NCBI GenBank assembly: GCA_003290165.1
Contig: QNQO01005851.1
Location: forward strand, 31,743-95,742
Origin: Berberis thunbergii
Taxonomy: Eukaryota; Streptophyta; Magnoliopsida; Ranunculales; Berberidaceae
Length of the DNA stretch: 64,000 nucleotides
Direction of reading: 5' to 3'
Below the pieces are notes generated by a model, which ran no database searches, was not told the origin of the DNA, and saw nothing but the letters and a program-made list of their open reading frames with translations. The position numbers and the translations under genes are program-made. Shown one piece after another: positions 35,501 through 49,500 of the stretch (its first letter is position 1; the number at the start of each line of letters is the position of its first letter).

Positions 35501-35545
35501 AGGGATCTTTTCACCTTTTGGTGCCACCACTATCACACTTGGCAT
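32539..35545 (-). CDS. STP: STP-type H+/hexose symporter, second copy, with a one-base frameshift
   Basis: Coding exons on the minus strand: 35545-35407, 34762-34443, 33980-33353 and 33009-32539, with GT-AG introns in the same phases as the first STP gene. Expected length is about 518 residues. Motifs: [35 protein letters not shown] (lid Cys), [23 protein letters not shown] (the usual Gln), [50 protein letters not shown] and [13 protein letters not shown]. The tail is strongly acidic ([15 protein letters not shown]). Exon 3 is 628 bases instead of the 627 of its paralogue. After [11 protein letters not shown] the frame is lost at a run of four A (plus strand TTTT, 33924-33927), where three would restore the conserved NILFQLF block. 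All else is intact, so a consensus error or a recent inactivation are both possible. Relatives: Arabidopsis STP8/STP6. Confidence 0.88.
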
Positions 35546-35647
35546 GTTTTCTCCTCCAATAAAATAAGTAAATATATTTTTATTTTTTCTAAGAAAATAT
35601 ATAAAAACGAAATTGCACTGCCATGGAAGTGGATAAGAGAGAAGATG

Positions 35648-35665
35648 GAGAGAGAGAGAGAGAGG
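35648..35665. repeat. (GA)n microsatellite in the STP leader
   Basis: On the sense (minus) strand this is a CT run between the TATA box and the start codon, a common feature of plant 5' UTRs. Confidence 0.75.
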
Positions 35666-35676
35666 TGTGGTGAAGA

Positions 35677-35684
35677 TTATATAT
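35677..35684 (-). promoter_or_regulatory. TATA box of the second STP gene
   Basis: The minus strand reads TATATAAT about 132 bp upstream of the start codon at 35545, a distance similar to that in the first STP gene. Confidence 0.55.
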
Positions 35685-35836
35685 GAAATGACAAAAATTT
35701 GCTAATTATAAAGTGGGGAAGAAAGCCCACCTTGTACGTAGGACCCTCTTAGTTTCAGACTTGTTGCTTATTTTAAGCATTTGACCTTTTCCTATTTTAT
35801 CCAATTTAATTCTTGTGTTTTTCTCCATGTTTTCTA

Positions 35837-35862
35837 ACACACACACACACACACACACACAC
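35837..35862. repeat. (CA)n microsatellite
   Basis: About 13 consecutive AC dinucleotides upstream of the minus-strand STP gene. Confidence 0.85.
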
Positions 35863-38800
35863 TCGCTTGCTCCCGCAAAAAATTCACTTCGAGCTTAAAC
35901 TAACCATGTATTTTAGGCATTCTCAGTTTTTCATGCACCAACACTTGATCTCTAAAAACTTAACTTGTGGCCGTTTCGTTTGGTATGACTGCAGCCAGAA
36001 ACTGTATTCACTCTCAAAATGCATGTTGCTTGGCAGGGGCAGAGACCAATCCCCTCAACTTTTAAATATTTTAATATATATTTAGCATTACAACAAAATA
36101 AATTATATAATGTATAATACAATATATTTTTTATTCATTCAACTATTTTCATATCTCTCTGTTACTGCAGTGATTGAAAGTTTAACATTTAAAGTAAATG
36201 TTTTAAGTTTGATACTCTTTATTCGCATAATTTATTTTTTTCAATGCAATTTTATTAATAATTGCAAACATATAAAAAAAAAATTAGCTTAATAAAAACT
36301 TATTTTTGTTCCTCTTGAAGCATATAATTTTTTATGGTTGTTGACAATTATTATTTCTGTCATTGTGATATGTCTCATACTTTTTTGTTTTCAATGCAAT
36401 TTTATATGTAATTGCAAACATTAAAAAAATGTTTGTCCACAAGTAGTATAAAACCTCCAAAAAAATATTTGAAATTAATATCTAAAATAATAACTATATA
36501 TACCATTAGCCAACTCAGACAAAATTTGATGCTCACATAAATCATTTTTCAATGAAATTGTATTTAGGATCTTATTATGTTCGCAAATTTCAGATTTTTA
36601 AGCCTCAACTAGATATTTATCCTAATTATTTGTGATTTTAGTTATATATTATGGAAATTATGCTCATTTGCTCTTGTTAAGATTATTGAAATTGTGATCG
36701 TATTTTGGCTTAAAATTGGATTATACTAGATTCAATTTGGTATATGCAATGTACTTTTGATAGTTGTATTTTTTTTATTAGTTATTAGTTCGGGTAGAAG
36801 AAGAAAAATTTAACTCCGCCCTTTATAACTAATAATTATTTATCATTTCACTCCCTCTCAACTAAAATCCTGAGTACACCACTGTTGGTTGGACATAATT
36901 TCTGTTGGCATCCAACTCTTCATCATTCAAGGTTACTTATCTCATTTTTTCTTCTTGAGTTGAATAGATAGTCTAAGAATGTCTCAAAAAAAAATGATAA
37001 CAATAATAATATAACCATATGATAACATACCAATATATTATTGGAATAAATAAAATCCATATGAAATTAAAATATCACATCATGTTGCCACCTACAAGGC
37101 ATTGTGTCCATTGATACAAAAGATGATGAATATGAAAGATCAATACTTAAAGAGTATCCACAGCAAGTTAAATGATCCATGGTGGTGAGCAGTGCAAAAG
37201 GAACATGCCTTTAATTAAAGATAGCGATTATTTGGTATCACAACTTAGTCTCGGCCACATCATGCACTTATCTAACTTTTTGTTTTTTACCCGTTGTTCT
37301 AGAAGACTCATAAAAACCGTTATTCATTTTTTTCTTCTTCCATGACCCTTTCTTCTCAAGAACAATAACAATAACTTAGAAAGGGTTAACAAGGAAGGGG
37401 GCGATTGATTGCGATGGACGGTGAGAGACGATCGGTGAAGGCGAGAGATAGAGGAGATGGTGCTATAACCACTGTCGCCCCTTTTCCATCTTCTTTTTTC
37501 CTTCCCCTCACCATCTTCTTCATCTTCTCATTCCTCTCTCCCAATTCTCCCATTATCTCTCAGTTCCCCTTTCTTCTTATCCAACTCTCTCTTATTCTCG
37601 AACATGTCGTCGCCCATCTCCTTCTCCTTCTTCTGCTTCCTCTCGCATTCTGGTTTTTTTCCTCACGACAAACCGTGCGAGGATGGGTTCCCCACTCGCA
37701 TGGGCCGCTGCGAGGGCAAACATTTTGACCCTCACAAAGGTACCTACTAATGAAAAACTCGAATTCACAGAGGGGTGTAAAGGCTCAGAGGGATAGGGGC
37801 GACAGCGGAATTGAGATCGAGATCCTATAAAGGCTCCAGATCTTCTACTTCTTCAACTTCATCTTCAATTTCGATTTGACAGAATGAAGAGCATATGCAA
37901 GGGGGTGTTTTGGGGTGCTCCCGAATGAGGAGGAAAGTGAAGAAGATAAATGAAAAAAGAATATTCAGAAAAGAAGAAGATGCAAAGAAGAAAAAGATAT
38001 TGAAAGAATAAGGGTGGTGGTGAGAAAAAAGGAAGTTGGGAGAGGAGAGGGAACTTTCGATTGTTTTGAATTTGGGAGAGGAGAAAGATTAAGAATTTTC
38101 CTTTTATGGGTGGTGTGTAAGGATGGGCATAGTTCGAGATTAGGCCTATCTCAATTTCGATCTCGGTCTAGTGAAACGGGACCAAAACAATCCAGGATTG
38201 CACATTTTTTGGACAAACCTAGTTGGTCCTGGACCGGTTTAAAATGGGACAGTCCGGGTCGGGACCATGCCCTCCCGAATTTGGTTGTCGGGCTTATAAT
38301 TTTTTATACCATTAGCTTGGATAAGGCCTGACAACTTCAAACCCAACACAAATTTAAAAAATTAACTAAGGCCCAGCCAAGTCTTACAGGCCTATATTTT
38401 GCCTTTGAAACTTGAAAGCCCATCCATTGAAAATTAACTAATGGTCCAAAATGGATTTATAGACCAAACATTCCATTCAATCTTCAACAGTTAAAACATA
38501 GCACATGAAATGAATGAGTCAAATCAATTCATCTCAGAAACACAAAAAAGGGTACAAAATATTAACAAGAGCAATTCTATATAGAAATATTAACAAACAA
38601 TGCGTCATCATCAGATTTCTATATAGAAACGCTAACAATGTTTTTGATTGAAGATCAACACTATATTACTCTGATTTCCTCCTTAATACTACAGGTCCTG
38701 CACATCTATTCTATATACTTTTTTTTTTTTTTTAATCAAAGCCACTCCATCTAATCATATCATCATCTTCCCCAAACTGCGAATTCAAACATCCAAAATC

Positions 38801-40587
38801 TTAATCAGAAAAAAAATAAATCAAAAATCAAAAAACATCTTCAACACTCTGAAAATTGTGACCTAAACATTAAAAAAAAAAATTAATAATAAGATTTTGA
38901 TTTTGATTTGTCAAACTCATTTTCATCAACGGCCAAAGGAAGACTTGATCGACAGCCAAAGGAAGATTTGATCTTGATCTTGAAGACTTGATTGACGACC
39001 AGAGGAAGGAAGACTTTGTCATGATCTGAGGAGAAGAATCAAAAACAGAAGAAGAAAGGAGAAGCAGTCTGTTTGGCGCGAAATTAGGGCGTCAATTTCA
39101 AATGTTCAAAGCGGGGGTATTTTAGCCATTACCTTAGTATTAGTTAGTTGAAGTCATCTGAGCCATACACGTGGTGAGCATAAATATGGGCTTAGATTTT
39201 GTTTTGAATTGGTACAGTAATCGGGATAGACCGGGTAGGGATGGGGACTGAAATTGTGGAAATTGGTCCCGTTTCAATTTCAAACGGTTCAAGACCGAGA
39301 CCAGGATGAAAAAGTCATGAACCGGTTGTACCCGATTTGAACCAGGACAAGACCATACCAATCCGTGTCCGGACCTGGGTCTTTCCCACCCCTAATAGTG
39401 TGGGAGAGAACTGTGATGTGAAAAAAAAAATTATCAGAGGATGATGTGGGTGAATATAAGTTGCAGTGCCAAATAGTGACTGCCTTACCAAAGAGGTGAC
39501 TGGCTTTCAATGCGATGACCAAAGCTGTGAGCAGTATCTAAATCCACATTCGTTTAGAAAACATGCATGCAGTTCTGGAAACAAGAGGTAGATAAATATA
39601 TCATACTGACAATTGCTTATCCTATTCTCCATTTGTATTATTGCATGTAGCGGTCAAGTGTGTGATGGTTCAGTGATTGAGCAGTGACAGATGGTATCAC
39701 TAAATTACATGGTCAAATCCAATCAGCAACATCTTGGATGGGAGGGGGATTAAAAATAAAAATAAAAATAAATAAAAAATAAAAATAAAAAATAAAATAT
39801 TATTGCATGTAGCGTGCTCTAACATGTTTTACAGACAGTTCTATTAATCAAATCTTGACTATTAAAAAGTTATACAATGTTTTTGCCCTTCTGAATTTTA
39901 TATTATTTTGCCTCACATCTCCAATGCTTAATTTCGTAAGTCGCTGAAGACATGATATGCTAGTTGGTTAAAACTCATGCCATAACCTCTAAAAACAAAA
40001 ATAAAATGAAATAGCCTTCGGAATTTTGCTGACCATGTCTCCTGGATAGAAGGCCACCTGAATCCAACGTGTTGATAATGCAACGATTTGTATAACCCAA
40101 CAAATTTTAACACCACCGTGTCGATAATGCACCGATTTATATAGTCCAACAAATTTTAACTAACTTTTTTTTTCCCTGTCATACATCTCAATGCATTATG
40201 AAAAATTGCAATGTAACAACCCTCTACATGTCACCCAGGTCTACACATTCAATTTGAACAAGGAAGTTCTAAATGTTTTAATTGAGAATCCTTGTTGCAA
40301 TACATAGTGAGATCTCAAGCAACCTCAGTCATTAGTAGAGCAAGAAACAAGAACTAAGAAATATATAGGGCATGAAACACGAACCTTATTCTTACATTGA
40401 TCAACTTTACATATTTGTTCTTGTGGATACAATGAATGAACCAAGTATGGTGGGACTGCTGTGCAAAAAGGGGAACGAGAATACCAAGGGTATCAAGGTA
40501 ACTGGCCTCCCAGGTTCAAATATGCTACGCTACAGAAAGGATCGGTAATGAGGAAGTGGACATGGAATTAGGATCATCCATATCGCT
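35863..40587. other. Intergenic DNA between the STP and CLC-d genes
   Basis: AT-rich, with no supportable gene. It contains two similar blocks with CAATGCAATTTTAT...TAATTGCAAACAT (36243-36270 and 36391-36421), a Ser/Phe/Leu-rich open frame at 37405-37728 that looks like translated pyrimidine-rich repeat, the hAT-like element listed separately, and an (AAAAT)n-like run at 39748-39800. Confidence 0.5.
38118..39395. mobile_element. Possible non-autonomous hAT-like element
   Basis: The left end TAAGGATGGGCATAGTTCG and the reversed right end TTAGGGGTGGGAAAGACCC are related inverted termini of the kind seen in plant hAT derivatives. Both subterminal regions are rich in GGGACC/GGTCCC and ACCGG motifs. 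Flanking 8-mers (TGGTGTGT and TAGTGTGG) agree at 6 of 8 positions. The interior is non-coding. Confidence 0.45.
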
Positions 40588-43500
40588 TCAATCTTGCATC
40601 AAAAGACCATCAAGAAGTGGCTGCTCCACGTCTGGATTCCTTGCAGCTAATCTTTTATCGGCTCTGCACAACAAAGGAACAACGAGAATCAGAAAATAAT
40701 GCTTGGGAGGATTAAAAAGCTTGGAAGAAAATATCTCCAACACAAATGTGATTCCAATGAGAATAATAGCAGATGTTCTTAACAAACCTGTGGGCTTGGT
40801 GTCAACATAATTTAATGTAAATCTTCTCATACTCTTAACTCAAGCTACAGTCCTTAACACATAATACAAAAGCTTTAACGAAAAAAAAAAAAAACTGTAA
40901 GATGCAGGGTCCATCTAACTCAAATTTACTTATAGACTTGCATTGCTCCTCACTCTTGACTACATTGATGAGCTCTTCCAAGTTGGTGAAGCCAAATGAC
41001 CATGAATAACTTGGCACTCATCCTAGGACATAATCCGTGATTTTGGCACAAAATGAATCAGCCACAATGAGACATTCATTACCAAGTAACCTCGATCCAT
41101 TGACCCAATCAGGTATGGATACAGAATCACCTTAAAAGTATTCTCAACAACTTGGCAGTATTCCCCAATTACTCTCCTCGCGAGTAAAGCAAATCACTGA
41201 AGACATATAAGTTAAGGTTTCACAGAAGTTGCATCAAGAGTGCAACACCCTCCCAAAAAACCAAGATAGTAGATCTATCAAAGTAATGCAAGATGAAAGG
41301 AATTATTTGCTCCACCCAAAATGAATGACATTGACGTCTGGGGATAAAGAGTGGCAGAAATCTGAGACAAAGGTTTATTGGCACAATGGAGCAATGAGAT
41401 ACCAGCAGGATATTTTTTTTGACTCCCCAATCTGAAATACCAAGATGGAGGCACACCCAAAAAATTGGAATCACCATTGGGATCTGACATTTTGGACACA
41501 AGAAAAGTCACCACCCAGCATCAAGTTTTATAACTTAGATGACGAAGACCTCGGCAACTGCGCAACGTACTATCAGAAGGCAATCGATGTATAAATATAT
41601 ATTTATTGAGCTTTCCAATTTACTTCCTTCTACTGTATTAGGCATATCAAGAGAAATCACATCTCGCTAGCAATGCATTAGTACAATCTATGATATCACG
41701 AGTACCCAAATATACATGAGAAGTTGGAAAGGCCAAAGGGTATAGCTGTATCAAGACCTTACAGGCTTACACTAGTTGATTGTAACTCCACTGTTGTTGA
41801 ATCTTCAGTTTCCTGCAATTCCAATCAAGTAGTCTTCAAATTCAATTACAAATTTAAGAAACAGAAATTGAAAAATCAAGAAAGGGTTCTTTTACCCAAG
41901 TACCTCAACTAACAAATCCTTCCTTGTAATCAAACCAACTACATGTGAAGGACGAGGGACCACAAAAATATGCCTCAATCCTAGCTGACGGAAAAGATTG
42001 TATACCTGTATCATAAAGTGCATAGGTTACAAATAATAATTGATCAACTCATGCACTGCATCAGAAACGGATACATTGCACCTCATTGTTACAAATGAGA
42101 ATGCTTACCTTTGTCAATGACATATCTTCAGGAACAATGTATGGTGAGGGGTTCAAAAAGGGGCAAGATCAAGGTACATTTCCAAGTCATCATGGCTTAG
42201 ATAGATGTCCTCTATGGACAACCCTTTGCTAGAGACAGGTTTAACAAATTCACTGAAGTTGTGCCTGAGTATCCAACCAACCAATTAACACTTTTCAATA
42301 ACTGAAAGGTAAAGATGTGAGATTATTAGTATATCCAGTTACCTTATTGGTATTGATCCACCTCCTACATCACAGGGCAAAGGACTGTGCTGAAAGTCTA
42401 ACTTAGACTGCAGAAGTACCAACAAGTGACTGCATAAAAAACAATCCATTTAAATGATTGCACTCTTAACCAGATTTTACAACGCCCTAACCAAACACAA
42501 ATTACACTAGCCTGTTTTACCTACGAAGGATGAGCCCAATGACTAGTGCCTCCCCATTTCGCCCTTGCTCAACTACCTGGAATCCGTCACTCAAAACGTA
42601 AGCTAAAGAAAAGTGAATAAAAATATTCACAATGATAATAAAATACGCAAGGAAAGTGAAATAACATAGAAAGAAGTGTAAAATAACTTACAGGAAAGCC
42701 ATTGTGCTTGTTTGTTCGCAAAATAGAAACTAAATCTGCAACTTTCATTATGCGAAAGCAATATATAACCTTCCAAATATGGCCAATCAATCCAAGTGTG
42801 AGCTCGAAGTTGAACTCAAGAAAAATAATGACAAGAAAAGGTTTAGTTTAATGAAATCAACCTTTTGATTCCTGCATGCCTCCTTTGCAGTCATATTCCG
42901 CATGTGATATTTAGATTTAGACTCAAGCAATGGTATCCCCCTTAAGCGGGCCTGCTCTTCATATAGACCTTCATTGAAAGCATCGCCAACAGCCTGAAGT
43001 CACATGTTTCAACATTTCATTTATTGGCACTTTTTGTCAGGTTTCTTTAACAAGTAGCATACAAAAATTCACCACGAAGGACCGTACCTTTGATATAAGA
43101 AGAACAAGCATAATAAGAGGTAGAAGTTTTAAGTTGTTTGTGATTTCAACCATTATGACACAAAGCGACACTGTCATCCGCATTGAACCCCCAAGAAAAG
43201 CAGCAGCACCAAGCAGAGCATACCTGAAATTTTACCAAATTTCATCATTAGTTAAGAAAGAGGAAAATGCACTAAAATTACACTATTTCCCAGAAGAATC
43301 AATCAAAATGGTTGTGGTAATATCCATGTTAAACAGAAGCTTCCAGTCAAAGTAGGATCCAAGATTTCGAATATATATAAAATGCAAGCTAAAACAAGGA
43401 AGAACAATGCTGAAAATTCTCTTATAGATGCAACCTAGATCAATTTACAGAAGGATTTCAGTCATCAACTACCTTTCAATCAGGTCACAACTTGTAACCA

Positions 43501-46500
43501 AATTTCAAATTCTGCTAGAGGACCAGACTTTCCTGGTTAGAAATGGAACTTGTGAACGATGTTTCAGCCCTTCAGGGCCCAATTTTCCCAAGATTCTCAC
43601 TAACCCCTGCTGTATTCTTATTAACTCTAGCTTTTTCAGTATTCACAAAATAATAGGCAACGTTTTCTCAGAGCTGCCCCAACCAAACTTAGAACTACAA
43701 AATAAACAAACCTCCAAAAACAGACAAGCCTATGCTTGCACTGCCCTTCGACTGATGTTACAGCCATTAGTATTATCACAAACAATCTCTGGTCATGTTG
43801 AGCTGAAAAGATCACTAGGTTGACTTCAGACACAGCACAACACAATCAAGTTCAAGTTTCATACTGAAACTTCTTGACATTTTATGAGTGCATATAATTG
43901 GCTTTAGCGGATAACCGTCCTGAAGAGCAACTAGACCAATTCAGTCACGTTTTCATGTTCCATTCCAATAGAACACTTTCCATTTTTTATTATTCTCAAA
44001 GGAGAAGATTACGCAGAGGCCCTCTCATTCTTACCACTTTAAGCAATAGGATGTACATTTTCAAGATCAATACCAGTACTTTCACCACTTTAAGGGTGCC
44101 CAAATGATCAGAAAATTCTTTACTGATAGAACTGAATCCAAAAACATCGAAAGTAAAAAATTGAAGAGGTGCATACTTGGAAAACTGGTGCAAAAAAATA
44201 GATCAACCACCATTTGCTTATCTAATATACACCTAATGTGATAATTACTAACTGGGATTATATGATGGTACTACACATTAAAAAAAATTCTAAAACCGTA
44301 CATATCTAAAACTGGTGCAACAAAACAACAACAAAGTTCAGTAACATATGAAAAAGGTTTCAGTAGATCATCACCACAAGAATGCATGTGAAACTCCAAA
44401 AATCTCAAGTACCGCGATATTCACTTTTGAAAAATCAGATATCATCCACAAGATTAATGAAAAATGAGAAACTCACGTTCCCTCCTCAATGTTGAGCTTC
44501 TTGTAGAAGTTGACCACAAACATTCCAACAAGCCGTCCATATGTTGATCCTATCATTATTCCAGGGACAAATTGGCCAGCTGGAACAGCGGTACCAAATG
44601 TCACCACAGCCAAAGTATAAAACATAACCTGAAAACAGATGAAGGGAAATCAAACATTGGAAAAAAGTTGAATGACCCACCAAATTTATGGACAGACATG
44701 ATAATTCAGGTATTTTGAATTGTCACACTTCTATAAGACTGACATCAATAGGGAAAGGATCGTATAGAGTTACATGGCTGTGTAGAGTTGGCAACAGTTC
44801 CAAGGAATGAGAAAAATCTCGGGGAAAATCCTAATAAACAAAGGAAATCAAAGAAGCTGATAAAACAAGAAGAAAAACCTCGAGGAACTTAAAAAACAAA
44901 GGAAATCAAAGGACCTAACAAAACAAGTGAAGAACAACGAAAAGCACCTAGGTGTCTTTAAGATCGATCTGGCTTTTGGTCATGGATTGACCTGGCATCC
45001 AAACCAAAATCCAGATAAATGTGGAGCTTTATTTGATAGCTCTACCATTGCATTTGATATTCTAATGTATAATATCCATCACACTCTCATTTGAAGGTGT
45101 TGATTATTTGAGGAATAAAACTGAAGAGGAGAACTTTCGATTTATCCAATACTAGTAAATTTAGAGATTTGAGATCATCTCTTATTTTATTTTAGGTCAG
45201 TAAAATAATTTTTTAAAGAGACGACACCTCTCAGCCTGCAAAAATTCAACAAGAACTACAAAACCCAACAAAAAAGAAATAAATATAACTAAAAAGAAGA
45301 TTGCTCCAACACTCCAACTCACTACCTAATCTTCAAAATGATACGAGTTTAAATTTCAAAAAATACCCCAGCCAACTAAAGCGGTTCCAAAAAAGCCTCT
45401 GGCCAATTAAAGAGGCTAAGATCATCTCTTGGTTGAAATCAAGTACTACTACTACCTTTCAAGAAAATCTCCTTAAGGGTTCAATTGGGGAAGAAGATGA
45501 TGGAGTCCAAGTTAACAATTGCTCCTTCACAGCATCTACTGAAAACAATTAGTTTTCAACCAAGTTCATCATTTTCTTCAAATCAGGCTTCATTTCTATC
45601 AGACCCAGTCAAGCTCACAGTAGATCAACCAAATCCTACTCAATCTCTCTTAGATCATCAATTTTCCTCTTCAACTTACTTTCGTCCCAAACCCCTAGAT
45701 CTACTTCAGTAAACTTTACATTTCATATTTTTCTTGTTAAATCCGTGAACCTTCACTCAGTGTTCCCAAAGTTGCATTTCAAATACTTAAATTTTCAACT
45801 ATCTGCTGCAATTCCACCACCTTTAACCTATATCTGCTCTGTATTAGGCCTGAAAGTATATAGATGAGGGACTTGAGATTTGAGACTACCTAGCCGATCA
45901 ATTATTCTTACATTCCATTTTCCCATTCTAGTCAATTTCTTTCTTTATGTTGTAATATATATTCCTTTTCAAAGACATTTAAACTTTATTAAAGATAGAA
46001 AAGCCTTACAACAATGGAAAATACCTAGCCAAAAGGCTCCAAAACATAGGTACAATAATATGACATTGATGCACCGACATGAAGGTTTCCCAATCAAGCA
46101 AAAATTATTGAATCAAACCTCCTTCAATGCTCAATGAAAGGAACACATATACCAAAGAAATCCATTTCATCCACACTAATCCGATCTCTAGTCTAGAAAG
46201 CATGGAATCTTGGAACTAGTGTAGTCAAGCCGGTCACCTAGGCATGCCTCGAGGTGTTTTTACAAAAATCCGCCTCAAGATGAGGCAATGGTGCAATACA
46301 ATGAGGCATTCGCCTCGGTGCACTAGGGCCTCAAGCGGGTGGCGAAGCATCACTACCTTTATATGGCTATTTTATCATCTTTATTTTTGCATTCTTACAA
46401 GTTAGTTTAGATTACTTCACTGTAAAAATAAAGGCCCAAATAACACTTTGCCATTAGATATAGGGTATGAGTCGCTTGACAAATAAAACCTTATTGGCGT

Positions 46501-49500
46501 CTAGGGTTGAAGGAGACACAACTACAAATCTTCCCTCCTTTCATCAAATCCTCAAACCTTGTTGCTAAAAAGGGTAAACAATGGTTAAAGAAGATTTTTA
46601 TTGTTTTCTTCTCCTTATTTATCCTCTTCAACTTCCTCCCCTCTACTTCCTCAATAGAAATTTGAAGTTTGAGAACTAGGTTACTTATGTTTTTATTGAC
46701 GATTGTTTTTTCTAGATGATTTAGTGGATTCTATGTAATTGTAACTTTTTTTTTTACTTATGCATGCTAGTATACTACTATTTATTATGAAAAGAAATCC
46801 AAAACATATTGGTTATAGATGATGTATGCTAATAAGCTAAGTGTGACTCATGTCACTGATGCACATGCATCGCCTTGCGCTTTAGGCATTTTCAATCACG
46901 TGCACATCGTCTCCGCCTTAATTATACTGCTTCGAACACCTAATTGTTCCTTTCTTGCCAAATGACCACACCGCCTTAAAACCTTCCCTTATCCTTAGGG
47001 AAAGGTTGACATTCCAATCCATGAATATCTATAGTGGACCCACTCCACCCCACATGCAAACAAAGACAAAGTGGTACCACAAAGCAAGGTCACAGTGAGA
47101 AATAAAAAATAAAAAATAAAAAAAGGTAATCATGAGACTCCACATCATCATTGCACATGGGCCATTATTGTCCTAAATCTCTAGATATGCTTCTCATGGA
47201 TTTCACATTTCTCTTCTTAGATCCAAAACTCACACCAATTTTTCCCCAATTTATTACAAATCCCTAGACCATCAACCATCCGCCCAAACCCTATCATACA
47301 GATGGAGACTTGAGATACAAAAATGACCGAGCAGCATAGGACTAAAACTCTAAAGTCTTACACACATCAATATCGAATTTGGACAACCTAAACTCAAAGG
47401 AACCGCCATCGACCAATCTTATCACATCCAAACAACATCACAATTTTGTCCAAGTTATTGTCTGACGCAGTCTAGCCACAACTTTTTATCCTAACAAAAA
47501 CTCATCCCGTACTTTATTGAACATAAATAGGAAAGCTTTTATATTCCTTCCTTTTAGCTCATACTAAGAAAATTTTGTCCACTGAGAACCCACCAAATTG
47601 AAATATTAGAGGAGGCAATGAAAATCTTTTTTTTCAGGACTGCGGAAATTAGCAAAACAAAGTACCCGGGTTTTGGTGAGTGCGTCATGAGGCAGGCTAG
47701 TTTATCAAACACATCTTCATCACTTAAACAACATTTATGGCTGATTATCACTAAAGAGTTCATCCAAAAAATGTTCGTTAGTATCCAAATTAATGGTATA
47801 GTTTACTTGCTAATTTTGGGGAGGAAGCAATTGACCACCTTTTATTGTCTTGTAGCTTCTCTAGGCAAAGTTGGCATTCTCTATCGAGTGAGTTTGGCAC
47901 TAACCTGAATGGGTTCACTTCTTTTCATTTTATATGTTGTTTATACAGCCGGATTTTCTATATCTAGAGGACAAAACCATGTGAAAGGATGTTCACTGGT
48001 ACAACACAAAAAAATAACTAAATAAATAAATACAAGTTACCTGACAACCAATACTCCTCAATCAAAGATAAATTCCTGATTATTTTGAGAGCAAAAAAAT
48101 CCCTTAGCCAATCATAATTTTTTATTTATTTGTTTATGAATAAAAATTCTTCCTCTCCTTCCAAGTTACCCAAAGATCTGTCAAAATGAGTCTATCCCAA
48201 AACCAGTGTTCTAAAAAAGGGCCTAGGTGCTAGGCGTTAGAGAAACGCCCAGATTAATGGCTGGGCGGATTCTGGGCAGTCTAGGCGGTTTGGGCGAGTT
48301 TTTTTTTTTTTTGAATAAGGCTGATTGTGTTCTCATTTTATTTTTCTTTCCCCTTTTTGGAAATAAACAATTTAATTATTTTTTATTCAATATATGTCTG
48401 AATGTAGCATGATTACTTAATGAAATTCTCAAACGATCTGCCGGTATCAATTTTAGTAATGTAGATTTTATCAAACATGACTGAGGTTATTTATGCAATT
48501 TGAAGAAAAATAAAGAGTAGGTTTGGATATTTGTCCACAAATTCAACTTTGTATAAAGTACTCATCATGACAACCTTCAGTCATTTGAGTTTTAATACAT
48601 TTTGTTCATTATTGTTAATTTTTCATGTTTTTAAATTTTGCATATGTATCTTGGCATTAAATTGGATGTAATTGATAAGGTATTATGCTTAACTTTTGTA
48701 AATTATTAAAGTTATAATACAAAACCTAAAACCGCTTAAGCCCCTGGGCGCTAGGCACATGCTCACCGCTCGCCCATCGCCTAGCGCTTTTTAGAACATT
48801 GCCCAAGACCATTTACTATGAGGGGAAACAAATCTTGAATTTCACTAACTGAAACACTGAAATGGATTGTTGTTTGGGAGAAAAAGGACATGGAAGGAAG
48901 AGATGTAGGATGGGCTTAGAGTCAACTTCATATAGGGTACACCTGCTTGTAATCAACTGCAACTAAGCTGCTCCAATGTCCACTTTGACAAAAAAAACCA
49001 TAAACATTTGGGTACTCTGAAATGAGGCATGAAGAACAAATGGCTTGAGCATAGTCCCATTTCCGCTTCTCCACTGCACAAGACACATCGATCAAGGGTG
49101 ACCATTGATTGCTTCTTCAAGTTACAGCAATATTTGCCCATGGAGGAATACCTTTAACCCAAGCTTTTTCGAAAATTTCCACCACAAATTGACTAGAGTG
49201 TTGGCCCCATCTCCGCCATCTTTCATGGAAGAGAAGAATTTTACAAAATCTTACTTTTTACCCTCCCGCAGCAGCATGAAATATTAAGCTCCACTCAACA
49301 CTTGGGTATTCAGAACACTCATAATTTGAGCATCAGTGTTCTAAAAAAGGCCAGGCGATAGGCAGCGGCGAGCAATGGACTAACGCCTAGATGCCTAGGC
49401 GGGGGCCTAGGCAGTTTTTTTATTTTTTTATTATAATTTATAAAAGTTAAGCATAATAGCATATAAATTACTTCCAATTCAATGCCAAGATACACATATG

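Noticed and set aside
37405..37728. A small protein gene (107 codons)
   Set aside because: The translation is Phe/Ser/Leu-rich from pyrimidine-rich DNA and shows no family resemblance or splice context.
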